Origin: Bacteroides fragilis
Lineage (GTDB): Bacteria > Bacteroidota > Bacteroidia > Bacteroidales > Bacteroidaceae
Direction of reading: 5' to 3'
Assembly: GCF_002849695.1 (NCBI RefSeq)
Contig: NZ_CP018937.1
Location: 4,588,001-4,652,000 of the forward strand
DNA length: 64,000 nucleotides
The translations under genes were made by a program, and so were the position numbers. Positions 8,598 to 16,267 of the stretch are shown here, piece by piece. The number at the start of each line of letters is the position of its first letter. Positions within the stretch are counted from its first letter, which is position 1. The notes under the pieces were generated by a model. It saw only the letters and a list, made by a program, of their open reading frames with translations. It was not told the DNA's origin and searched no databases.

Positions 8598-9134
8598 TTA
8601 TAACGACAATACGGATTGTACCTCTACGTCTTTGTCGTTTTCGAATACTTTTTTCCCATTCAACTCTTTTAATTCAATAATGAAGTTGATATATACTTTC
8701 TTCGGATGGAGTTTCTTTACGAGATTACAGGCGGCTTTCATTGTGCCTCCGGTTGCCAGCAGGTCATCGTGCAATAATACTACATCATTTTCGTTCAAGG
8801 CGTCTTTATGTATCTGCACTGTATCTTTGCCGTATTCTTTGTCATAGCTTTCTTCCATTGTCTCGGCAGGGAGTTTCCCGGGTTTGCGGATAGGTATGAA
8901 TCCTGCTCCGAGGCGGGTTGCGAGAATCGGGCCCATAATAAAGCCCCGTGATTCGATACCTACTACCTTGGTGATCCCTTTGTCTTTGTACATTTCGTAC
9001 ATAATATCCGAGAGCTCCTGGAGGCGCTCCGGGTCTTTGAACAGTGTAGTGACATCATAGAATAAAATTCCGGGTATTGGGAAATCCGGTATTTCCCGGA
9101 TGCTTTTTTTAAGCTTCTCTTTGCTCATAATCAT
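8598..9134 (-). CDS. apt: Adenine phosphoribosyltransferase
   Basis: APT converts adenine and PRPP to AMP in purine salvage. The 178-residue protein has the PRPP-binding loop VVLLHDDLLATGGTMKAA. GIESRGFIMGPILA and RKPGKLP are the other family blocks. The start could be ATG 9134 (MIMSKE) or 9128 (MSKE). I keep the longer one, with little at stake. It lies between mnmG and uvrC on the same strand and ends in the 8552-8578 hairpin. No clear -7 box of its own is visible, so read-through from mnmG is likely. Confidence 0.93.
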   Translation of the reverse strand: MIMSKEKLKKSIREIPDFPIPGILFYDVTTLFKDPERLQELSDIMYEMYKDKGITKVVGIESRGFIMGPILATRLGAGFIPIRKPGKLPAETMEESYDKEYGKDTVQIHKDALNENDVVLLHDDLLATGGTMKAACNLVKKLHPKKVYINFIIELKELNGKKVFENDKDVEVQSVLSL

Positions 9135-9161
9135 TGTTTTATATCGTTTCTTTAAATGTTT

Positions 9162-9177
9162 TGTTTCACGTGAAACG
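9162..9177. other. parS-like ParB binding site
   Basis: A perfect 14-bp palindrome (GTTTCACGTGAAAC, 9163-9176) matches 15 of 16 bases of the bacterial chromosomal parS consensus TGTTTCACGTGAAACA. The mismatch is the last base. parS sites usually cluster near the origin, where ParB loads and recruits SMC. It lies in the 51-bp gap between mnmG and apt. No parA or parB gene is in the window. Confidence 0.7.
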
Positions 9178-9185
9178 CAAGTGCC

Positions 9186-11063
9186 CTATCGTCCGGAAAG
9201 GACCAGTAATACGTTGATGTCGCTTGGCGAAACACCGGGAATCCGGCTTGCTTGCGCTATTGTTTCGGGATCGATTTTCTTAAGCTTCTGCCGGGCTTCA
9301 GTCGAAAGTGATTGAAGATTGTCATAATCGAACTTGCCTTTTATCTTAATACTTTCAAGTCTCGCCAACTTGTCAGCGATGATGCGTTCCCGTCCAATGT
9401 AGCCTTCATATTTGATTAGAATTTCTGCAGCTTCCAGAATTTCGTCTTTCCTTTCATCTGTGATTTTTTCTAATTCGCGTTTAAATGCCGGTATGTGTTC
9501 GGAGATGTTCTCTATTGTAATCTGCGGACGATTAATCAAATCAATCAACTTGCATCCGTGGCGTAGGGGAGTAGTCCCTAATTTTTCAAGTGCATCGTTT
9601 ATTAATGCAGCTTTAATTGAATAGTTACGGGAAAAGTTTACGATGCTTTCTATTGCTTCACGCTTGCTCTTTAATAAAGCATAGCGGTCCTCTTTTACTA
9701 ACCCCAATTTGTATGCTCTTTCTGTGAGTCGCATATCAGCATCGTCCATGCGAAGAAGAATGCGATATTCGGCTCGTGAAGTAAACATGCGATAAGGTTC
9801 GTCAACTCCTTTAGTCACGAGGTCATCGATTAATACGCCAATATATGCTTCATCTCTTGCTAAGGTGAAAGGCTCCCCGCCATGGCAATTGATGTGTGCA
9901 TTAATACCTGCAATGATACCTTGTCCGCCGGCTTCTTCATATCCGGTAGTACCATTTACTTGTCCGGCGAAGAAGAGATTTCTGATTTTCTTCGATTCCA
10001 ACGTGTGTTTTAGTTGTGTCGGATCAAAGTAGTCGTATTCGATAGCGTATCCCGGTCGATAAATAACGAGGTCTTTGAAAGCGGGAATCTTCTTCAGTGC
10101 TTTTATCTGTATATCCATCGGCAAAGATGAAGAGAATCCATTCAGATATAATTCCTGCGTAGTTTCCCCTTCCGGTTCAAGGAATAACTGGTGCTGTTCT
10201 TTATCGGGAAAGGTTACGATCTTTGTTTCGATACTCGGGCAATAGCGTGGTCCGATACTTTGTATTTGCCCGTTGAAAAGGGGAGAATCGGATAGGCCGT
10301 TGCGCAGAATGTCATGTACTTCTTCATTTGTAAAGCACGTCCAGCATTGCAATTGCTTAAGATGTCGCACACTGGTATTCATGAATGAGAATTTGTGGAA
10401 GTCGCATTCACCATCCTGGGTGTCCATCAGTTCGTAATGTACGCTTCTTCCGTCAATACGTACAGGAGTGCCGGTCTTCATTCGTCCGTATTCAACGCCA
10501 TGTTTCGCGATGGATTCGGTTAATTCGTAAGAGGCCGGTTCTGCCATACGTCCACCCGGAAGTTTTGTTTTTCCTACATGCATCAGTCCGTTCAGGAAAG
10601 TTCCTGCGGTCAATACGATGCATTTGGCGTGAAACGTCACATCCCAGAAAGTCTTCAGTCCCACAACCTCTCCGTTTTCAACGATGATTTCCTTTACGGT
10701 ATCCTGCCAGATATGTAAATTAGGTATATTTTCTAATATTTCACGCCAGGTCCAGATAAATTTATTCCGGTCGCACTGTGCACGCGGGCTCCACATAGCC
10801 GGTCCTTTCGAACGATTTAGTATACGGAACTGGATAGCTGTCTGATCTGTTACCAATCCCATGTAGCCACCCAAAGCATCTATCTCACGTACAATTTGTC
10901 CTTTAGCAATCCCCCCTACAGCAGGGTTACAGCTCATTTGCGCCACCTTGTTCATATCCATAGTGATAAGACAGGTTTTTGAGCCTAAATTTGCTGCCGC
11001 TGCAGCAGCCTCACAGCCTGCATGTCCGGCACCAATTACAATAACGTCGTACTTAAAATCCAT
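9186..11063 (-). CDS. mnmG: tRNA uridine 5-carboxymethylaminomethyl modification enzyme
   Basis: MnmG (GidA), with MnmE, builds the cmnm5 group on U34 of several tRNAs, using FAD, NADH and methylene-THF. The 625-residue protein opens with the FAD-binding dinucleotide fold VIGAGHAGCEAA. It carries the family blocks MSCNPAVGGIAKG, RAQCDRNKF and TTGYEEAGGQG. The C-terminal helical domain runs from about residue 550. It has a TAnnTTTG box 28 bp upstream. In related genomes I expect ybeY directly next to it, but here four genes intervene. Confidence 0.96.
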   Translation of the reverse strand: MDFKYDVIVIGAGHAGCEAAAAAANLGSKTCLITMDMNKVAQMSCNPAVGGIAKGQIVREIDALGGYMGLVTDQTAIQFRILNRSKGPAMWSPRAQCDRNKFIWTWREILENIPNLHIWQDTVKEIIVENGEVVGLKTFWDVTFHAKCIVLTAGTFLNGLMHVGKTKLPGGRMAEPASYELTESIAKHGVEYGRMKTGTPVRIDGRSVHYELMDTQDGECDFHKFSFMNTSVRHLKQLQCWTCFTNEEVHDILRNGLSDSPLFNGQIQSIGPRYCPSIETKIVTFPDKEQHQLFLEPEGETTQELYLNGFSSSLPMDIQIKALKKIPAFKDLVIYRPGYAIEYDYFDPTQLKHTLESKKIRNLFFAGQVNGTTGYEEAGGQGIIAGINAHINCHGGEPFTLARDEAYIGVLIDDLVTKGVDEPYRMFTSRAEYRILLRMDDADMRLTERAYKLGLVKEDRYALLKSKREAIESIVNFSRNYSIKAALINDALEKLGTTPLRHGCKLIDLINRPQITIENISEHIPAFKRELEKITDERKDEILEAAEILIKYEGYIGRERIIADKLARLESIKIKGKFDYDNLQSLSTEARQKLKKIDPETIAQASRIPGVSPSDINVLLVLSGR

Positions 11064-11090
11064 TGAATCAATGTTTATTTCTTAACCGCG

Positions 11091-11098
11091 CAAAGTTA
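11091..11098 (-). promoter_or_regulatory. -7 box for mnmG
   Basis: TAACTTTG on the minus strand, 28 bp before the mnmG ATG. Confidence 0.6.
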
Positions 11099-11799
11099 CG
11101 AAAAAGTTGCCAGTTGCGGGTTTTATGCAATAAGTTTTAAGTGTTTATAGGTATCACAAACCAATGATTTAATTTATCGATAAGATCTTAATTTTGCCTT
11201 TTTACTGTCAAAACGTTTGTGATTTGAACGTTTTAAAAAACGCTATTTGGGACGAAATGTTCTCAATAGCCAAAAATATGAGCAATTGGGGCTCTTTTGG
11301 AGCGTAGGCGGTCAAATGAAGTTAACTTCATACCTTCGGGAAGTTAACTTTTTGTTGATAAGATACTAATTCTTTCCAAGTACGAAGTTAACATCGTATT
11401 AGCATGAAGTTGGTTTTTTGTTAAAAGAGGATGAACTTTACACTCAATAAGCTATTTAATAGTGTAAAAAACACCTTTTCTTTTTCTGAAATTCATCAGA
11501 AGTGTTTATGCTATTAAATGTCTTTTTGTTGAATGCATCTATTTTTTGCTTTCTAATATCCATGTTCTGGTTTCCTGTTTGGTCTTTTTGCTTGGGAAGG
11601 GTATAAATTCTTATCTTATTGAATTTATCTAATTCAAAATGCCAGCGTTTTTTTGAGTATTGTTTCCGGTTGGACGGAAATATGGGGATGTAGGGGAGTC
11701 TGAAAATACAGAATGATAGATTATCAATTGTCTTCTTTTGAAAAATTAGGAAGTTACAGAAAAGAGTCGTAAGTTTGTTGGATAGAAAGTATTATAATT
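11099..11799. other. Long AT-rich intergenic region before the regulator gene
   Basis: No credible ORF is present in these 700 bases. The region holds the 22-bp repeat array described separately (11318-11427). The remainder is AT-rich with scattered TTTT runs. It separates divergent mnmG from the TPR regulator gene, so it should hold the regulator's promoter, but no exact TAnnTTTG box with sensible spacing was found near 11800. Confidence 0.5.
11318..11427. repeat. 22-bp-period GAAGTTAAC array
   Basis: The core GAAGTTAAC starts at 11318, 11340 and 11384, and GAAGTTGG at 11406. A weak copy (GATACTAATTC) is at 11362. All five starts are exactly 22 bp apart. The first unit contains the perfect 14-bp palindrome TGAAGTTAACTTCA (11317-11330). 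The array looks like protein-binding sites on one face of the DNA, or one of the 22-bp arrays seen elsewhere in the window. Confidence 0.75.
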
Positions 11800-13491
11800 A
11801 TGAATAAGGCATTTCCTACTCTCATTCTTCTATTGTCTTTAGTAGGAGTATTGATCTCTTGTCAACATTCTTCTTCTGCGTATCCCTCTTCTTTAAGGTA
11901 TGCCGATTCTCTAATGGAAATTTCTCCTGATCATATTTTGAATTATCTCGGTGAGCTTAATGTATCTGCATATTCAAAAGATGATCGGATCTATTTGGGT
12001 TTACTTTTGACACAGGCTACTGATAAAAACTTTTTGCCACTTCTTCCCTGTGATTCACTGATTGATGCGGCACTGGATTATTATGTGAAAAAGGATGGTA
12101 TTCATTGGGCTCGTGCTTGGTTTTATAAGGGGAGGATTCAACGACAAATGAAAATGACGGAAGAGGCCCTGAAGAGTTGTTTTACCGCTTTGCAAGGGGT
12201 AGAAGGGAATACGAAAGAGGAATTGAAGTTGAAAGGAATGATTTATGAAGATATGGGAGGGATCTATTTGGATCAGCTCCTTTATCAGAAAGCGTTTGAA
12301 GAGTTCTATCATTCTTATCAGTGCGATTCTTTGCTGAATGATGAAAGGATCTTAATGTATTCTCTGTCGAATATGGGCTGGGTGCGTGTAGTTGAAAAAA
12401 AAGAAGAAGAAGCCTCTTTTTATTTGGATCAAGCTTTACGGTTGGCTTCGGCTTTGAATGATTCCATTTTTATAAGTGATCTATATGAACGCATGAGTTT
12501 AAATTGTGAGAATGTGGACTCTGCTTTTATATATGCCTGTTTGGCAGAAAACTATTTGACTAAGAAGAACGACTCCATTAGTTTGTGGCTAACATTTGGT
12601 GAGTTATATTTGGATAGACAGAAGCTGGATTCCGCAGAATATTATTTAAAACGTATTCTAAATACTTCTGATTTTGAACGGAAGATATTAGCTTCGTATT
12701 CTTTGGCAGAGGTTGAACAGATCAGAGGAAATTATCAACGTGCTTTTGAATATCAGTCTTATTATGGCGATAATATAGACTCTATTTTCTCTTTAAATCA
12801 TGCATCTGATATCGAGCGGTTGGCCTATAAATATGATTCGGAAGCGAAGATTACAAAAGAGAAGGAAAGCCGGAAGGTTTTAATTCACCGAATCTGTTAT
12901 GGAGTAATTTTGTTCGTGCTGATCATTGCTATCGTTTTTCAACGAATCTATCGATGTCGAAAAATAGCTCAAGTGTTGTATGAGCAGCGCGTTGCTTATT
13001 TAAAAGAGCGCGTTGCTTCGTCACAGTTCCACATAGAACGTTTGGAAGCTGAAATCAGTTCTTTAAAACAAATAGGTGTGGAACGCGAGCAAGAAATTGT
13101 ATTGAAGCAATCAGAGTTGCGTCGTATTATTGACGAGAAAGCGCATTTACGTAATAGTCTATTTAAGGAGACATCTATTTTTAAGCGTATTCAAGAACTA
13201 AGCAAACAAGTGAAGCGAGAGTGTGATGAAACGATAAAGAATCCCAAAGTACTTCTTGCGAAAGAACAAGTGCAATTGAAAGAAGTGTTGTTTGAACTTT
13301 ACGACGATCATATTCAATACCTTCGTGCTACTTATCCTAAAATAACTGATGACGATTGTATCTACTGCTGCCTGAAACTTTGTGAAATGGATGATCAGAC
13401 TATTGCCTATTGTTTTGGCAATACAAGTAAGCAAATTGTGGTGCAGCGGCGTTTACGTTTAAAGAAAAAAATGAAAGAATCAAATGAATAA
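11800..13491 (+). CDS. TPR-containing membrane regulator with C-terminal HTH-like region
   Basis: This protein of 563 residues begins with a lipoprotein or signal sequence (LVGVLISC). A long helical TPR-like repeat region runs from about residue 60 to 360. One transmembrane helix follows (YGVILFVLIIAIVFQ, about 367-383), then a cytoplasmic coiled coil (about 395-450). The basic C-terminus (CLKLCEMDDQTIAYCFG, RRLRLKKKM) resembles a divergent LuxR-type HTH. This architecture is common in Bacteroides for envelope-to-DNA regulators, often beside the genes they control. Here the C10 protease operon follows 169 bp downstream. No specific ligand can be assigned. Confidence 0.7.
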   Translation: MNKAFPTLILLLSLVGVLISCQHSSSAYPSSLRYADSLMEISPDHILNYLGELNVSAYSKDDRIYLGLLLTQATDKNFLPLLPCDSLIDAALDYYVKKDGIHWARAWFYKGRIQRQMKMTEEALKSCFTALQGVEGNTKEELKLKGMIYEDMGGIYLDQLLYQKAFEEFYHSYQCDSLLNDERILMYSLSNMGWVRVVEKKEEEASFYLDQALRLASALNDSIFISDLYERMSLNCENVDSAFIYACLAENYLTKKNDSISLWLTFGELYLDRQKLDSAEYYLKRILNTSDFERKILASYSLAEVEQIRGNYQRAFEYQSYYGDNIDSIFSLNHASDIERLAYKYDSEAKITKEKESRKVLIHRICYGVILFVLIIAIVFQRIYRCRKIAQVLYEQRVAYLKERVASSQFHIERLEAEISSLKQIGVEREQEIVLKQSELRRIIDEKAHLRNSLFKETSIFKRIQELSKQVKRECDETIKNPKVLLAKEQVQLKEVLFELYDDHIQYLRATYPKITDDDCIYCCLKLCEMDDQTIAYCFGNTSKQIVVQRRLRLKKKMKESNE

Positions 13492-13625
13492 ATCCTTTTT
13501 TTGAGATTTATAGAACATCAAAAGAGAAAAATGTTATCAGATGTGATCGCTTTATCTCTGTAAATTAGCTGTTTATAATAATATAAGTGTTATCTCTTTT
13601 CTCATTTTACTAAAGGGGAATAGAG

Positions 13626-13633
13626 TAACTTTG
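13626..13633 (+). promoter_or_regulatory. -7 box for DUF3244-C10 protease operon
   Basis: TAACTTTG, 28 bp before the DUF3244 ATG, separates this operon from the TPR regulator. Confidence 0.6.
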
Positions 13634-13660
13634 TCGTCAGAACAATAAACTTATATAACA

Positions 13661-14023
13661 ATGAAAACAAAGATGATTGTATTGGGAGGATTACTATCTG
13701 CGCAAATAGTATTTCTGTCTAACAATGTTTATGGAGAGAATTCTATGATTGTAACTATTATGAAAAGTAGACATAGCGTGCATGTGATAACACATAAGAA
13801 GGAAAATTTGCAAAGAAGTACTTTACCTGTAGCTTGTGGCTATATCGAAGAGAACCAATTTGTCTTAAGTTTTAGTTTTTCTTTGGAGAATAGAAAGATA
13901 CGGGTTGTTGACTCTGAAACCGGACAGCAAGTTTTTGATGATACGGTGACTGGTACTGCTGTCTCAATTCTTTTGGACAGAGATTCTAATAGTTTTGACG
14001 TTTATATTGGAAGTGAAAATTGA
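13661..14023 (+). CDS. DUF3244 small secreted protein
   Basis: A 120-residue protein with an N-terminal signal peptide (MKTKMIVLGGLLSAQIVFL, cleavage probably near VYGEN). A beta-rich DUF3244-like domain follows, containing LPVACGYIEENQFVLSF, RKIRVVDSETG and a final SFDVYIGSEN strand. DUF3244 has no established activity but recurs beside C10 peptidases in Bacteroides. A role in propeptide-like inhibition or in the protease's secretion is a guess from context. It is first in an operon with the protease, 29 bp upstream of it. Confidence 0.72.
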   Translation: MKTKMIVLGGLLSAQIVFLSNNVYGENSMIVTIMKSRHSVHVITHKKENLQRSTLPVACGYIEENQFVLSFSFSLENRKIRVVDSETGQQVFDDTVTGTAVSILLDRDSNSFDVYIGSEN

Positions 14024-14052
14024 TTTTAATTAAAAACTTAAAATAACACGAA

Positions 14053-15276
14053 ATGAAAAGAATATTCAAATTAATATTGTTGTTATCTATATTTTGTGGA
14101 TGTAATAAGAATGATGAAGAAACCATTGTGGATAACACAAATACAGAAGATATGTCTGAGTATAAAAGAGCTAAAGACTTGATATGCCAATTCAGTGAGA
14201 GGATAGATAAAGAGAAAGGTGGTACGAGAAGTAATACCTTGCAAATTACATTATCTTTAGCAGGTAAGAAAGCTATTGTCATTCCGAAAATGATTACAAG
14301 AGCTGGGGAGGTTAGTACAGATAGTGTGAATATGTTCGTATTTGATACAGAAAAGGATGGGAAATTGGGGTTTGCAATAGCCACCGGAAAAGCTGAAGTA
14401 GGAAGAGTCTATGCTTATGTGGAAAATGGAATGCTGTCAGATACTATAGAAAATGAAGGTATGGCTTATCTTGTTGGTCAGATTCCGGATATTATAAAAC
14501 AGGATCAACTGAATTCTAGTCTGACAAGAAGCGGTGAACAGAGAACAACACATGTCTCTATACCATTGGTAAAGACCGAATGGAACCAGCATTATCCTTA
14601 TAATGCTCAGATGCCTACGAATGGGAAGTGCTCTATGAGCTATTATTATGCAGGTTGTATTCCTATTGCAGTCGCTCAGGCAATTACTTATTATAGAAAA
14701 TGTCCGATAGCTTATGATTGGGATGCATTTACTGTAAATACTGGGGTATACGATACTAATCTGATAGCTCCTGTATCTCAATTTGTGAGAAAGGTAGCGG
14801 ATGGAATTAAGGTAAGCTATAGATGTGATGGGACAGGAACCAAAAACTTAGGCTCGACTAATGATTTTTTGAAAGGATGGGGATATAATGTCGAAAGACA
14901 TAAGACGAATGATGTTGATAAGAATTTATTGTATCAATGTCTTATAACTAAAAACGTTGTTGTCTTTGTAGGAAAGAAAAAAAAGGGTACGGGACATGCT
15001 TGGTTGGTTGATGGTGGAGTTTTTGAATATTCAGGAAATGCCATGATTGGTTGTACTAATATACAGGTACAAGCGATTCATTGTAATTTTGGATGGAACA
15101 CGTCTAATAATGGTTGGTATGCTATTAAAGACGGAGCTTATAATAGACCAGCTGATAATGCTTCTCAAGATGGTAATAATCCGACTAATGATAAAAATTC
15201 ACCGAATGGTAATTATTACACAGATAATGATTATATTTATTTTCATGAAGCTATGGGGACTGAAATCTTATGGTAA
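14053..15276 (+). CDS. C10 family cysteine protease lipoprotein (streptopain/Bfp-like)
   Basis: This is a papain-like protease of 407 residues. The N-terminus is a lipoprotein signal with the lipobox FCGC. A propeptide spans roughly residues 20-180. The catalytic domain has the nucleophile Cys202 in YAGCIPIAVAQ and the catalytic His315 in GTGHAWLVDGG, matching streptopain's order and spacing class. B. fragilis C10 proteases (Bfp family) resemble streptococcal SpeB and are co-encoded with small inhibitors. The particular bfp number cannot be assigned here. The gene is AT-rich compared with its neighbours and lies between a DUF3244 protein and a small lipoprotein. Confidence 0.88.
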   Translation: MKRIFKLILLLSIFCGCNKNDEETIVDNTNTEDMSEYKRAKDLICQFSERIDKEKGGTRSNTLQITLSLAGKKAIVIPKMITRAGEVSTDSVNMFVFDTEKDGKLGFAIATGKAEVGRVYAYVENGMLSDTIENEGMAYLVGQIPDIIKQDQLNSSLTRSGEQRTTHVSIPLVKTEWNQHYPYNAQMPTNGKCSMSYYYAGCIPIAVAQAITYYRKCPIAYDWDAFTVNTGVYDTNLIAPVSQFVRKVADGIKVSYRCDGTGTKNLGSTNDFLKGWGYNVERHKTNDVDKNLLYQCLITKNVVVFVGKKKKGTGHAWLVDGGVFEYSGNAMIGCTNIQVQAIHCNFGWNTSNNGWYAIKDGAYNRPADNASQDGNNPTNDKNSPNGNYYTDNDYIYFHEAMGTEILW

Positions 15277-15293
15277 AATATAAATTCATAATT

Positions 15294-15674
15294 ATGAAAA
15301 AATTATTTTTTTTATGTTGTATATCTTTGGTGTGCATTTACGGATGCAATGATGATTCTGATAAATATTTTTCTAATTTTTTGAAGAGTAAAGAGGCGAC
15401 TCTTGGTTCGGAGAGGGGGACCATTACGGTAGAAGGATGGGAGAAGTTTAAGCTGGTGCAGGCAAAGGAAATAGTAAATCAAGATACGATTTATACGGTA
15501 GATGAAATAAATGGCACTGATTATCAGGGAAGATGGTATCACGTAAAAGTCGATGAAAAACGGATGACTATAGATTGTGATAAGAATGAGACAGGGAATA
15601 AGAGAGTAGTTTCTTTACTTTTCCAGGGATCAGGTAATTCGTTTGATTGGTTTTCTCTGACCCAATCAGAATGA
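15294..15674 (+). CDS. Small lipoprotein, possible C10 protease inhibitor
   Basis: This lipoprotein of 126 residues starts at ATG 15294, 17 bp after the protease stop. The lipobox is CIYGC. The mature part is beta-rich, with WYHVKVDEKRMTI and a C-terminal VSLLFQGSGNSFDWFSLTQSE-like end that recalls BACON or small beta-sandwich domains. B. fragilis C10 proteases are known to be encoded with staphostatin-like and propeptide-like inhibitors, and position and size fit such a role. The sequence alone does not prove it. A longer frame from 15270 overlaps the protease and is less likely. Confidence 0.6.
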   Translation: MKKLFFLCCISLVCIYGCNDDSDKYFSNFLKSKEATLGSERGTITVEGWEKFKLVQAKEIVNQDTIYTVDEINGTDYQGRWYHVKVDEKRMTIDCDKNETGNKRVVSLLFQGSGNSFDWFSLTQSE

Positions 15675-15786
15675 TTCGGTTTATATATCATAGCTGAATG
15701 TATGTTACAATCGGATATTTTAGATATTTGGGATTACAGTTATATATTGAAAAATAAAAGATTAACCTAAAGCTGGATTTTAATTT

Positions 15787-15826
15787 AGGAGATAGAGTCA
15801 GCGTGTAAAAACTTATTCTATCTCCT
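15787..15826. terminator. Bidirectional terminator between C10 operon and ybeY
   Basis: AGGAGATAGA pairs with TCTATCTCCT around a 20-nt loop. TTTATCTTTT follows on the plus strand. It lies between the converging lipoprotein and ybeY genes. Confidence 0.7.
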
Positions 15827-15834
15827 TTTATCTT

Positions 15835-16254
15835 TTATTGTTTCCTTATAGCCAATGCCCTGTTTTCTGCCGCTTCCATGATTTCCCGCTCTCCGGGTCC
15901 CTTGTCATTAATGCCGCAAAGGTGGAGGATTCCATGAATGATGGTACGGTGTAATTCCTCGTCATAAGTCGTATTGAATTGCTCTGAGTTAGTCTTTACC
16001 GTTTCCAGGCTAATAAATAAATCTCCGGAAAGACGGTCACCCTGACAATAGTCGAAGGTGATGATGTCTGTATAGTAATCATGTTGTAAGTACTGGCGGT
16101 TTACTTCCAGTATTTTTTCATCCGAACAGAATATATAGGCGATTTCACCGATTCTTTTCCCATAAGTGGCAGCTACGGCTTTGATCCATTCGGTAGTCTC
16201 GCGTTTCTTGATATCGGGCATTTTGACACCCTCTGTTTGATAAGTTACGGCCAT
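15835..16254 (-). CDS. ybeY: Endoribonuclease YbeY, rRNA maturation factor
   Basis: YbeY is a zinc-dependent single-strand RNase used in 16S rRNA 3' maturation and ribosome quality control. The 139-residue protein has the H-x3-H-x5-H-type motif as IIHGILHLCGINDKG, plus the DIITFDY block. It lies 13 bp downstream of the SpmAB-like gene on the same strand and is probably cotranscribed with it from the box at 17524. In related genomes I expect ybeY close to mnmG. The AT-rich protease cassette now separates them by 4.8 kb. Confidence 0.93.
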   Translation of the reverse strand: MAVTYQTEGVKMPDIKKRETTEWIKAVAATYGKRIGEIAYIFCSDEKILEVNRQYLQHDYYTDIITFDYCQGDRLSGDLFISLETVKTNSEQFNTTYDEELHRTIIHGILHLCGINDKGPGEREIMEAAENRALAIRKQ

Positions 16255-16267
16255 AATTGTTTTTATT

